64,000 bases of DNA from NCBI GenBank assembly GCA_965119745.1, contig OZ221973.1:806001-870000 (forward strand). Reading direction: 5' to 3'. Source of the DNA: CAJFUR01 sp904420575. GTDB lineage: Bacteria > Actinomycetota > Coriobacteriia > Coriobacteriales > Eggerthellaceae. Shown here in pieces: positions 17,353 to 26,195 of the stretch. A program made the position numbers and the translations under genes. The notes below the pieces were generated by a model. It ran no database searches. It had not been told where the DNA came from and saw nothing but the letters and a program-made list of their open reading frames with translations. How positions within the stretch are numbered: position 1 is the stretch's first letter; every line of letters starts with the position of its first letter.

Positions 17353-17358
17353 TATAAT
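17353..17358 (+). promoter_or_regulatory. -10 box of the phase-variable LuxR gene
   Basis: A perfect TATAAT lies 41 bases before the chosen start codon, in the divergent gap to the cytochrome-reductase operon. Confidence 0.5.
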
Positions 17359-17398
17359 CCGGAGCAAGTCAAGCGCCGACGGGGACAAAGGGGACGGC

Positions 17399-18987
17399 AT
17401 GTTTGATGGTCGCGGGGCAGGGGAGGCTCGTGTCGAAGAGAACGGTCTCGGCGAGGGACGGGGCAATCCGGCTGAAATCGCCCGCATGGTTGCGGGATGC
17501 TCGCTGCAGCTTGGCTGGTTGCCGGTAGCCTGCTTCATGGCCCATGCCCGTTGGATCGCGCTTCCGTTGGAAACGCTGCTGCCGTTTTTGGCATTCCTTC
17601 TGGCCTGCGCCGTGACGCTGGGCCTTTCCTATCGGCTGGCCCGGTTGGTCGAAGGTCATCCTCGCTGGATTCAAACGCTGCAATGCCTGCTGCTGGCCGT
17701 GGGTTCGGTGCTGGCCTTTCTGGGAGACGGAAGCGGGGCGCTCAGGCTGCCGCTGTTCGCCTTGGCGTTTGCCCTCTTAGGTGCCGGCTTCTCGTTCGGC
17801 ATGGCATTGTGGGAGCGCAGCGTGGCGGGCGTGGGGCGCAAGCGCATGGCTCTTTTGGCCACGGCCATGGCCACCATGTTTGCCGTCGGGTTCGCGCTTG
17901 TCGCGCACGTTTGCGTGGCGATGGCCGCCGTTGTGGGGCTGATGTGCTCGGCCGTGTCGGTGGCGCTGTGGCGTGACCGCCCCGCGCCGAAGGCCGATGC
18001 GGGGCTCAAGCAATCGAGGCTGCTGGAACTCGAGACGAAGCGCGTCCTGCTGCGCTGCTGGAGTGCGTTCTTTCTGTTGGGGGCGGGCTCAGGAGTGATG
18101 CTGGGCATGTTCGTGTCAGGCCTTTCGACGCCTCCGGAACTGCAGGTGACCAACTACACGCTTCTGGGCGCGGCGTTGTTCGTGGCGGGGCTGGCGGCCG
18201 GATGGTTCAGAAAGCGCGAGCTGGATTTCTGGCTGACGTTCGCCTTGCTTATGCTGGTCGCCGTGGCGACGTTCTTTCCCATCAATCCCGGTACCAAGTT
18301 CAACCAGCACCTTTCGCTGATCTTGGGAGAGGCATGGATCATCGTGCTTCTGGGCGACGCATTCCTCATCGCGCACGAAGTGGACGGCTTCAGTGCCCGC
18401 GTTGGCAAAAACTCGGTGGGGCTGGGGCTGTTCGGCCTCTTCGCGGGATTTTCTGTGGGCGCGATGGCGGTCGACGCCATCCTGAAGCTGTTGTGGCACA
18501 GCGGCATCATCGAAACGCTTTATGACCGGACCGTGTTCGTGACCACCTGCGGCGCCATCATGATGGTGGTGGCCTATGTGTGCACCAACATGCTCATCAA
18601 CAAGAATGTCCTGCGCTCCGTGGAGCTGTTGTCGAAAGGCCGTTTCGTCACGTCGCTTTCCCTTGCTGCACGTGCGGAACGCGAAGAAGGGTCGCTGCAT
18701 GACGGGGGGGGGGGGCTATTCCCGGCCTTGATCTGGCGGCCCGTTGCCGGGACATCGCGCTCGAGCGCGGACTGACCCCGCGTGAATTCGAGGTGCTCAC
18801 GGTGCTGGCGCACGGCAACAGCTTAGCGCGCGTACAGAGCGACCTGGTCATTTCAGAAGGAACCGCCATCACGCATCGGCGCAACATCTATCGCAAGCTC
18901 GACGTCCACAGCAAGCAAGAACTGCTGGACTTCGTGCTGAACGGCGATTCACCCGTGCAGGACGAGCGGTGCTGCCAGCAGCAATAG
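17399..18987 (+). pseudogene. 12-TM membrane LuxR-type regulator, out of frame at a 12-G tract (probable phase-OFF)
   Basis: The N-terminal ~430 residues contain about 12 hydrophobic segments as in the membrane-sensor LuxR proteins of Eggerthellaceae. Translation from 17399 ends at 18775 after 458 residues, without a HTH. A perfect LuxR HTH (GLTPREFEVLTVLAHG, then the YRKLDVHSKQELLDF end) is encoded immediately downstream in another frame up to 18987. The switch falls at 12 consecutive G (18704-18715). A tract of 10 or 13 G would give one protein of 528-529 residues, the size of the two intact paralogues in this window. It probably controls the adjacent cytochrome-FAD reductase I operon. Confidence 0.85.
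18704..18715 (+). repeat. Homopolymer of 12 G inside the LuxR gene
   Basis: Twelve uninterrupted G residues separate the membrane part from the HTH part of the gene. In the present length the HTH is out of frame by one base. Confidence 0.97.
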
Positions 18988-19032
18988 CGGGAGGCGACTC
19001 CGCAGTCCATCGTGCGACAGAGCGTGATCCTC

Positions 19033-19041
19033 TGGTAGAAT
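19033..19041 (+). promoter_or_regulatory. Extended -10 promoter of the amino-acid symporter
   Basis: TGG followed by TAGAAT forms an extended -10 element 45 bases before the GTG start of the symporter gene. Confidence 0.5.
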
Positions 19042-19085
19042 ACGGTCCGTCGTTACCTGGAGCCCAACAAGAGGAGAGAAGCCGC

Positions 19086-20600
19086 GTGAATGAATTCAAT
19101 GCCTTCCTGACGAGCGTGACCGGGGAAATAGACGGGTTCATGTACACGTATATCCTGGTGTTCCTGCTGGTCGTCGTCGGCGTGTACTTCACCGTCCGCA
19201 CCAAGGGTGTGCAGGTGCGCTACATCAAGGACATGTTCACCCAGCTGACTGAAAAGAAGCACGTCCAGGGCGAGAAGTCCATCTCGTCGTTCCAGGCGCT
19301 CATGGTTTCCACGGCTTCGCGCGTGGGCACAGGCAACATAGCCGGCATCGCCACGGCCATCGCCACTGGCGGCCCGGGTGCCGTGTTCTGGATGTGGCTC
19401 ATGGCCGTCATCGGCGCGGCTTCGGCCTTCATAGAGTCCACGTTGGCGCAGATATGGAAGGTGCGCGGCAAGAACGGCGAGTTCCGTGGCGGCCCGGCTT
19501 ATTACATCCAGCAAGCGCTCGGCAAGCGCTGGCTGGGCGTCGTGTTCGCCATCCTGCTCATCCTGTGCTTCGCCTTCGGCTTCAACGGCCTGCAGGCGTT
19601 CAACATGACGTCGGCGCTGGAATACTACATCCCCGACTACGCCACCAACGGCACCGCCATCGGAGTGGGCATCGTGCTGGTGGTCATGACCGCATTCGTC
19701 ATCTTCGGCGGCGCGCGGTGCATCAGCGTCATCACGTCCATCATCGTGCCGGTCATGGCGATCGCCTATATCGCGCTGGCGCTGTGGACCACGTTCACGA
19801 ACCTGGGCGAGATTCCGGCCGTGTTCTCCCTCATCTTCGCGTCCGCATTCGACTTCCAGTCCATCTTCGGCGGGTTCGCCGGGTCGGTGGTCATGTTGGG
19901 CATCAAGCGCGGCCTGTTCTCGAACGAGGCCGGCATGGGTTCGGCTCCCAACGCCGCCGCCACGGCCAGCGTGTCGCATCCGGTGAAGCAGGGCCTGGTG
20001 CAGAGCCTGTCCGTGTACATCGACACGTTGGTCATCTGCACGTGCTCGGCCATGATGGTGCTCATCTTCTTCGTGCAGGACCCCGAAGCCGCGGCCGCGC
20101 TCAACGGCATGCCGCTCGTGCAGATGGCAGTCAACAACTCGGTGGGCGAGCTGGGCATCCACTTCGTCACGTTCGCCATCTTCGCGTTCGCGTTCTCAAG
20201 CCTGATCGGCAACTACTTCTATGCCGAAAGCAACCTGCGCTTCATCAAGGACAACAAGGTTTTGCTGACGCTGTTCCGCGTCCTGTGCCTGGCCGTCATC
20301 ATGTATGGCTGCCTGAACAGCTTCGACCTTGCGTGGAACCTTGCGGACATCTTCATGGGCTTCATGGCCATCGTGAACCTGGTGTCCATCCTGCTGCTGG
20401 GCAAGTGGGCGCTCCGTGCGTTGGACGACTACACGGCGCAGCGCAAGGCCGGCAAGGACCCGGTGTTCCGCGCGGAGGCCATCGAAGGCATGCCTGCCAC
20501 CGAATGCTGGCACCTGTCCGAGGTGCAGGACTTCGGCCCGCAGCCCGTCATCGAATACCTGGACGAAGCCCTCGACGCCGACAACGTGGGGCTGAAGTAG
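19086..20600 (+). CDS. Alanine/glycine:cation symporter family protein (AGCS)
   Basis: A 504-residue membrane protein with about 11 spans. It carries AGCS family signatures: ASRVGTGNIAGIATAIATGGPGAVFWMW near residue 75-105 and LFSNEAGMGSAPNAAATA near residue 275. It should import alanine, glycine or a related amino acid with sodium. GTG 19086 is chosen because AAGAGGAGAG lies 7 bases upstream; the frame remains open to 18969 but overlaps the LuxR gene. An M20 amidohydrolase gene follows after 157 bases, so N-acyl amino acid hydrolysis and uptake may be linked, though the second gene has its own promoter. Confidence 0.92.
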   Translation: MNEFNAFLTSVTGEIDGFMYTYILVFLLVVVGVYFTVRTKGVQVRYIKDMFTQLTEKKHVQGEKSISSFQALMVSTASRVGTGNIAGIATAIATGGPGAVFWMWLMAVIGAASAFIESTLAQIWKVRGKNGEFRGGPAYYIQQALGKRWLGVVFAILLILCFAFGFNGLQAFNMTSALEYYIPDYATNGTAIGVGIVLVVMTAFVIFGGARCISVITSIIVPVMAIAYIALALWTTFTNLGEIPAVFSLIFASAFDFQSIFGGFAGSVVMLGIKRGLFSNEAGMGSAPNAAATASVSHPVKQGLVQSLSVYIDTLVICTCSAMMVLIFFVQDPEAAAALNGMPLVQMAVNNSVGELGIHFVTFAIFAFAFSSLIGNYFYAESNLRFIKDNKVLLTLFRVLCLAVIMYGCLNSFDLAWNLADIFMGFMAIVNLVSILLLGKWALRALDDYTAQRKAGKDPVFRAEAIEGMPATECWHLSEVQDFGPQPVIEYLDEALDADNVGLK

Positions 20601-20652
20601 GGCCGCGTCCGCCCGAAGTGGCCGGCGCGGAGGCTTGCGGCCGCGCCGGCGG

Positions 20653-20717
20653 CTCCTTGCGCCGGCGGCCTTGCCGCCTTCCCTCCTTGCGCCGGCGGTT
20701 TTGCTGCTTCCCTCCTT
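20653..20717 (+). repeat. Short imperfect tandem repeat (29-30 bp) upstream of the amidohydrolase
   Basis: CTCCTTGCGCCGGCGG occurs at 20653 and 20683 and a shortened CTCCTTCCG at 20712, giving a 30- then 29-base period. The last copy abuts the extended -10 promoter. Confidence 0.6.
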
Positions 20718-20722
20718 CCGTC

Positions 20723-20731
20723 TGCTAGAAT
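20723..20731 (+). promoter_or_regulatory. Extended -10 promoter of the M20 amidohydrolase
   Basis: TGC followed by TAGAAT lies 27 bases before the start codon, with the ribosome site GGAAGGGAGGAAG between them. Confidence 0.55.
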
Positions 20732-20757
20732 GCTGGTGATGGAAGGGAGGAAGACGC

Positions 20758-22050
20758 ATGAAGGCATCTTCTCTGAACGAACGACCATGCTTCCAAGAGG
20801 GTTCTTCTCTGTCGGAAGGGCGTGACGAAGCGTCCTGTTCCGGTGGCCAGACAGGCGGGCGGATCCGCGAGATCGGCGCGCGCATAGAACCGCACATCGT
20901 CGGCATGCGGCGGCGTTTCCACCAACATCCCGAGCTCAGCGGCCACGAGGCATGGACCGCCGATGCGGTATGCGCGGAATTGGATTCTCTGGGCGTGCCG
21001 TGGCGTCGCGTGGCAGGCAACGGCGTCATCGCCACCATCGTGGGGACGGCGCCCGATGCTTGCGACTCGCAGGGAACGCCACGCAGACGTGTCGCGCTGC
21101 GTGCGGACATGGACGCGCTCCCCGTCACCGAGAAAACGGACGCTCCCTACGCGTCGCATGTTCCTGGCGTCATGCACGCATGCGGCCACGACGGCCATAT
21201 GGCCATGCTGCTGGGAGCGGCGCGCATCCTGTGCGAGCTGCGCGCTACCCTCCGGGGCGAAGTGCGTCTGATCTTCCAGCCCTCCGAAGAGGTGTCGATC
21301 GGATCGCAGCTCATGATAGACGCCGGGGCGCTCGATGGCGTGGACGCCATCTACGGCGCGCACATCTGGAGCGACTTGGACGCGGGCCTGTTCTCGTGCG
21401 AGCCGGGACAGCGCATGGCGCACACCGACTGGTTCCGCATCGACATCGAAGGCGTGAGCGCACATGGATCCATGCCGCATAAAGGCGTGGACGCCATCGT
21501 GGTGGGCGCAGAAATGGTGACGGCCCTGCAGGTGCTGGTCAGCCGCGACGTTTCGCCGTTCGAACCCGTGGTGGTGACTGTGGGCGAGTTCCACGGCGGC
21601 GAAGCCCGCAACATCATGGCCGGATCGGCCTACCTCACAGGCACGGTGCGCACGTGGAGCGAGCGCCTGCGTGCGGAAGTCCCCGACCGTCTGGAACGCA
21701 TCGTGGGCAAGACCGCCCGCGCCTTCGGGGCGCATGCCACGTTCACGTTCGAGCCGGGCAACGCCGGCCTCGCCAACGATCCCGCCTGCGCCGAATGCGC
21801 GCGGCAGGCTGTGGTGGAAGTGCTGGGCGAAGAAGCCGTCGGCAGTTACGAAGGCACGCTTTCTGGCGAAGACTTCAGCGAGTACCTGCGTTTCGTGCCC
21901 GGCGTGTTCGTGTTCGTGGGCTGCCGCAACCCTCAGGCCGGCATCGTGCATCCGCAGCACAGCGGCCATTACGACGTCGACGAAAGCGTGCTGATCAAAG
22001 GCGCCATGGTGGCCGCCCAGTTCGCCGTGGACTTTCTTGGCGGCGACTGA
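20758..22050 (+). CDS. M20-family amidohydrolase (HipO/N-acyl amino acid hydrolase type)
   Basis: A 430-residue cytoplasmic metallohydrolase of peptidase family M20D, which includes hippurate hydrolases and N-acyl-amino-acid amidohydrolases. The family blocks are in order: RRFHQHPELSGHE (~55), VMHACGHDGHMAML (~140), QPSEEVSIGS (~175), GAHIWSDL (~205) and LSGEDFSEY (~370), supplying the expected metal ligands. The N-terminal ~40 residues are an extra polar segment. It lies between the AGCS symporter and a convergent LuxR sensor. Likely product amino acids could be used or exported by the neighbouring symporter; that link is inference. Confidence 0.9.
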   Translation: MKASSLNERPCFQEGSSLSEGRDEASCSGGQTGGRIREIGARIEPHIVGMRRRFHQHPELSGHEAWTADAVCAELDSLGVPWRRVAGNGVIATIVGTAPDACDSQGTPRRRVALRADMDALPVTEKTDAPYASHVPGVMHACGHDGHMAMLLGAARILCELRATLRGEVRLIFQPSEEVSIGSQLMIDAGALDGVDAIYGAHIWSDLDAGLFSCEPGQRMAHTDWFRIDIEGVSAHGSMPHKGVDAIVVGAEMVTALQVLVSRDVSPFEPVVVTVGEFHGGEARNIMAGSAYLTGTVRTWSERLRAEVPDRLERIVGKTARAFGAHATFTFEPGNAGLANDPACAECARQAVVEVLGEEAVGSYEGTLSGEDFSEYLRFVPGVFVFVGCRNPQAGIVHPQHSGHYDVDESVLIKGAMVAAQFAVDFLGGD

Positions 22051-22108
22051 GAGAAGGGGGATCGTCGCTGCAAGGCCACGGCGGGAGGGGCCAGAGGGGG
22101 AAGCCTGC

Positions 22109-23683
22109 CTACCTCCTGGCGTCGACCAGGTCTATCAGTTGTTGCTTGGAATGGATGAGGAGCTTTTTGTAGATGCTCTTCACGTGCTCCCGCACCGTGT
22201 TCTCGGAGACGAACAGCTTTTTGGCGATGCTCGCCCGCGTATGGCCTTGCGCGAGGTAGTAGAACACCTCCGATTCGCGGGCAGACAGCTTGTAGCGGGC
22301 TGTCAGTTGTTTGCAGCGCTCTTCCAGCGTCGGGGCAGGTTGCGGATCGCTTGCTCCAAGCGATCCGGAGTCGTTCTCCGGGGCATCGCCGGGTCGGCTG
22401 GCAAGCGCGCGCATGCCGCCTGGCACCTGCCCGTCCTGCGTCGGCCGATCCTGTCCGTAGCGGACGCCGGCCTCGCCGCCTTCCACGCGCTTCACTTCGA
22501 CGACGACGCTGCTGTCTGCAAGGCCCAGCGCCAAGCGGTTGCCCAATAGCAGCACGGCGGCGACCACCACCAGCACGGCCACCAGGATGATGGTGTTCGT
22601 CAGCTGCTGCAGGCCGTCGCCTGCCAAAGGCACGATGTTCTGCCCGGTGAACACGCCCAGCGCATAGCCGCCTGAAAGCATGGCCCATGCGGCAGGAAAG
22701 GCCAGCGGCAAGCTGACGATCTTGTGGCGATCCACTTCCACCAGCAGAAGGAACACGCACAGCCGCAGGAAAGACCAGGCGAACATCGTCATGGCCAGCC
22801 AGATGTCCGCATAGTCCAAAAGCACGATGTTCAACAGGATGACCATCACCAGGCAGGGAGCGAATACCTTCAGCAGCGTCATGGTCTCCACCCGCCGTCC
22901 GCCAAGAGCCAAGGCGACCAGCAGCAGCGCACCCACCACCAGGGCGACCAGCACCACGTTCTCGTTGAGTTGGCGCATGGACTCTTCCGTGCACACGTCT
23001 GCCGTGGTGCCGGCCACGATGCCCAAGGCGAACGCGAACAGCACGATACCCACTGCCAGCTTGGCGAACTCGCATGTGCGGGTCGGCCGCACCAGCAGCG
23101 GCGCCGTCTCCAGGTCGCCCGCGCGCGTGGACAGCACGAAGCACACCCACGATCCCACGCCGCAACATCCCACCAGCACAGGAATGGTGAAGTAGCCCGA
23201 ATTCATGGCAACCAGGTCGAGCGCGCTCGACAGGAAGAACGCGATTCCCACCGAGACGAGCACGCGTCGGGCGGAAAGGCCGGCGAACGCGGTCGTCCAC
23301 ACGTAGGCCACCGTCGCCGTAGAAAAGCCCACGATCGCCGAAGCCACGTAGATGCCCCACAGCGGCAAAAGCGTCTGCGCCACCAAGATGCCTGCAGTGA
23401 TGGCGGCGATGGTCGCGATGAACGAAATGCCGATGCACCACGCCGGCGAAAACGCCTTGCGGTCGCGCTTGTAGCTGACCACGCAGAACAAGAGCAGGAA
23501 AACCGCGCTCAGATTCCCCACGAACAGAGGCGACACCATCTGATCGGCGGAACTGGGGAACAGGAAGGAAAAGGCGGCGTTCTGCCACACCAAGAACAGG
23601 GCGAACCCGAACGTGAGCGGATTCGCGTACGTTCCGAAGGCCTGCACGGCTCTCGCGTGGCCTCTTTTCCCCGTTTTCGGCAC
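22109..23683 (-). CDS. 12-TM membrane LuxR-type regulator (intact) for FAD reductase II
   Basis: A 524-residue protein with about 12 hydrophobic segments (residues ~20-420), a polar linker, and a complete LuxR HTH at the C-terminus (YKLSARESEVFYYLAQGH ... FVSENTVREHVKSIYKKL). It is the intact counterpart of the frameshifted gene at 17399-18987. It is divergent from FAD reductase II and probably activates it on sensing the substrate in or outside the membrane. It converges with the amidohydrolase gene. Confidence 0.9.
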   Translation of the reverse strand: MPKTGKRGHARAVQAFGTYANPLTFGFALFLVWQNAAFSFLFPSSADQMVSPLFVGNLSAVFLLLFCVVSYKRDRKAFSPAWCIGISFIATIAAITAGILVAQTLLPLWGIYVASAIVGFSTATVAYVWTTAFAGLSARRVLVSVGIAFFLSSALDLVAMNSGYFTIPVLVGCCGVGSWVCFVLSTRAGDLETAPLLVRPTRTCEFAKLAVGIVLFAFALGIVAGTTADVCTEESMRQLNENVVLVALVVGALLLVALALGGRRVETMTLLKVFAPCLVMVILLNIVLLDYADIWLAMTMFAWSFLRLCVFLLLVEVDRHKIVSLPLAFPAAWAMLSGGYALGVFTGQNIVPLAGDGLQQLTNTIILVAVLVVVAAVLLLGNRLALGLADSSVVVEVKRVEGGEAGVRYGQDRPTQDGQVPGGMRALASRPGDAPENDSGSLGASDPQPAPTLEERCKQLTARYKLSARESEVFYYLAQGHTRASIAKKLFVSENTVREHVKSIYKKLLIHSKQQLIDLVDARR

Positions 23684-23800
23684 GGCCCCTCCCTTCTTTC
23701 AGCAGTATACGGCAAAACCACCCGTTTTTGGTAATGCCACTCCTGGTAGGGTGAGCGAGGTCAAAGGCAGCATCCGCGAGGTGATGCCGCCTGCGGCGAA

Positions 23801-23850
23801 AGGCAAGCGAAGGCATGCGCAGGCAACCAAAGGCAGGCGCAGGCAAGCAG
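23801..23850 (+). repeat. Array of five 10-bp repeats in the FAD reductase II leader
   Basis: Five contiguous decamers all begin AGGCA (AGGCAAGCGA, AGGCATGCGC, AGGCAACCAA, AGGCAGGCGC, AGGCAAGCAG). The array ends 13 bases before the AGGAGG ribosome site of the FAD reductase gene. Confidence 0.85.
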
Positions 23851-23870
23851 AGGACAGCTAGGAGGGAATC

Positions 23871-25799
23871 ATGGAGGAAACACGAGGCGTCTCGCGCCGG
23901 TCGTTTCTGAAAGGCGCGGCACTCGCCGGCGTCGGTGCAGCCACGGCAAGCATGTTCGCCGGGTGCGCGCCCAGCCAAAGCAGCGAAGCCGCCACCGCAA
24001 CGGAAGCGGGCTCGACGGCCGCGAGCACGAACACTTCGGCGGCTTCGACCGACGGATCGGCCAATCCCGCGTGGTTGGGCGAGGCTCCCACCGTCGATGA
24101 AAGCAAGGTGACGAAAACCATCGACACTGAGCTTCTGGTCATCGGCGGAGGCAACAGCGGCGTGTGCGCCGCGCGCCGGGCGGCGGAACTGGGCATGAAG
24201 GTCGTCGTCATGGAGAAGCAGCCCGACGACACGTGGGCGCCTATCGGCTGCGACAGCGGCACGGTGAACAGCCAGGCCTATCTGGAAACGGGTGCGGATC
24301 CGGTCGACGAGATGCAGGTGCTCAACGAATGGCAGCTGCGCACGTACTGCCGCTCCATGCCGTCCATCGCCAAGATGTACGCCACGCGCTCGGGAGAGAC
24401 GACCGACTGGATCCGTGCCTTGGCCCCGCAGGAAGAACTTGACGAGTTCTCGGTCTACTACAGCTTCCCCAACGGGCGCAACAAGGTGGCGGTGAACCAC
24501 AGCGGCTACACGTCCTTCCCAGGAACCATATCCTACCGCGACTTCAACGACACGCTGGGCGGCGGCCAGAACCAGCCGGCGTGGAAGAAGATCCTGCGCT
24601 ACAGCATCGACGAATCGCAGGCCAAGGGCGCCGAGTGGCTGTTCGGGACCACGGCCCTCGTGCTGATCCAGAACGAGGACGGCGACGTGACGGGCGCCTA
24701 CGGCGAAAACGACGAGGGCATCGTGCGCGTGAACGCCGAAGCCGTGCTGCTGGCTTGCGGGGACTTCTCCGGCAACGGCGAGATGGTGCTTGCCCTGAAC
24801 GACGAGGTGCGCGAACTAGCCGAAGCCAGCGCCATCGACACGTCCGACCCCTCGGGATTCATGGGCATGGGCCAGGATGGCATGGGGCACAAGCTGGCCT
24901 GTTGGGCAGGTGCCGTCATGGAGCCGGGCCCGCGCGCGGCCATGAACTTTGGCAACGGCATGGGGGCTCCGGGTCTGACGGCCATCGGCAACTACCCCGT
25001 GTTCGGGCCAGACGGCAAGCGCTTCTACAACGACGCGCAGCTGCAGTTCGGCGGCCTGGGCTTCATGGCGCGACGCGGCCGGGGCGAGCTCATGTGCACC
25101 ATTGCCGACGGCAAGTGGGAAGAAAACATCATGAATCAGGGCTACGAGCACAACATGTCGTCCACGACGTGCGCGCGCGAATGGGATCTGGTGAAGGCAG
25201 ACCTGGCCAACTATCAGACCGGCCCCGACGGGTTCGAGGTGTACGGCTTCACGGGTTACGGCATGAGCAAGTCGAAGATGTATGCGGCCGAAACGTTGGA
25301 CGAGCTGGCCGACATCCTGGGGTACGAAGGAGAAGCCAAGCAGGCCTTGCTGGACGAGATCGCGCATTACAACGAGATGTGCGCCGCCGGCAAGGACACC
25401 GACTGGGGTCGCGACGCCGACCTCATGAACCCCCTGGACACTCCGCCGTTCTTCGGCACCTCCACCACGACCGACAAGGGACGCATCTCGAGTGGCATGG
25501 TGCAGATGTCTGGCGTGCTGGTGAACGACAACTTCCAGGTGAGGCGTCTGGACGACAGCATCATCAAGGGCCTGTACGCCTGTGGCAACGACTGCGGCGG
25601 ACGTTACGCCGTGCAGTACCACACGCTGATGGCCGGCAACTCCGTCGGCATCGCCACGACGCAAGGCTACGTGGCCGGCGAACACATCGCGCAGCACTTG
25701 GACGAGGACAAGGCCTACGCCGACGAGTACGCGAAGACGCTGTCGGCTTTGGCCGAGGCAGCCGCCAACAAGCCTGCCGGTGGCCCTCCGGGCCTGTAG
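23871..25799 (+). CDS. Tat-exported FAD-dependent reductase (fumarate reductase flavoprotein family) II
   Basis: A 642-residue flavoprotein, larger than the other two in the window. The Tat motif SRRSFLKG (residues 8-15) is followed by a lipobox-like FAGC and an Ala/Ser/Thr-rich linker. FAD contacts include LLVIGGGNSGVCAARRAAE (~85) and the C-terminal GLYACGNDCGGRYAVQYHT block (~565). No cytochrome gene is adjacent, so its electron donor must be encoded elsewhere or be shared with another reductase. It is divergent from the intact LuxR membrane sensor at 22109-23683. The acceptor is unknown. Confidence 0.9.
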   Translation: MEETRGVSRRSFLKGAALAGVGAATASMFAGCAPSQSSEAATATEAGSTAASTNTSAASTDGSANPAWLGEAPTVDESKVTKTIDTELLVIGGGNSGVCAARRAAELGMKVVVMEKQPDDTWAPIGCDSGTVNSQAYLETGADPVDEMQVLNEWQLRTYCRSMPSIAKMYATRSGETTDWIRALAPQEELDEFSVYYSFPNGRNKVAVNHSGYTSFPGTISYRDFNDTLGGGQNQPAWKKILRYSIDESQAKGAEWLFGTTALVLIQNEDGDVTGAYGENDEGIVRVNAEAVLLACGDFSGNGEMVLALNDEVRELAEASAIDTSDPSGFMGMGQDGMGHKLACWAGAVMEPGPRAAMNFGNGMGAPGLTAIGNYPVFGPDGKRFYNDAQLQFGGLGFMARRGRGELMCTIADGKWEENIMNQGYEHNMSSTTCAREWDLVKADLANYQTGPDGFEVYGFTGYGMSKSKMYAAETLDELADILGYEGEAKQALLDEIAHYNEMCAAGKDTDWGRDADLMNPLDTPPFFGTSTTTDKGRISSGMVQMSGVLVNDNFQVRRLDDSIIKGLYACGNDCGGRYAVQYHTLMAGNSVGIATTQGYVAGEHIAQHLDEDKAYADEYAKTLSALAEAAANKPAGGPPGL

Positions 25800-25834
25800 G
25801 CTCGTAAGCCTGAAGGCTCGCAAGCCTGAAGGGA

Positions 25835-25872
25835 AGAATGGTGCCGGGGCCGCATTGTCCCGGCACCATTCT
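25835..25872 (+). terminator. Terminator hairpin after FAD reductase II
   Basis: A perfect 14-bp stem (25835-25848 with 25859-25872) with a 10-base loop begins 36 bases after the stop and is followed by an AT-rich tail. Confidence 0.7.
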
Positions 25873-25972
25873 ATATATGGTAAGGCCGACCGCTGGCTGC
25901 GAAGTGGTAAGGCTACGGGTGGCCCGCGCATGCGAGAGCGCCTGTGCCGAGCCGCTGCTTATGGTCGCGACC

Positions 25973-26140
25973 TGGCAAGGATGACCGTTATGGCAGCGAT
26001 TTGGCAAGGATGACCGTTATGGCACGCAAAGCGACCGTTTCCCCCCGTTTCGCTTTTTGCGACCAGGCATTATCGTGGAAATGCATGCGGACGTTGGCTC
26101 CAAGGGGCCGAAAACCTTGCCATAACGGTCATCCTTGCCA
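25973..26140. repeat. Three copies of a 23-bp repeat, two direct and one inverted
   Basis: The identical 23-mer starting TGGCAAGGATGACCG occurs at 25973-25995 and 26002-26024 and, inverted, at 26118-26140. The two direct copies are embedded in a 29-base tandem duplication. The intervening DNA (26025-26117) holds a further GC-rich hairpin but no gene. The whole gap 25873-26195 otherwise looks non-coding. Confidence 0.85.
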
Positions 26141-26195
26141 CTACGGGCCCGGACCCCAACCCTTCGGCTGGGAACCGCTTCCCGCGATGGGGTGC

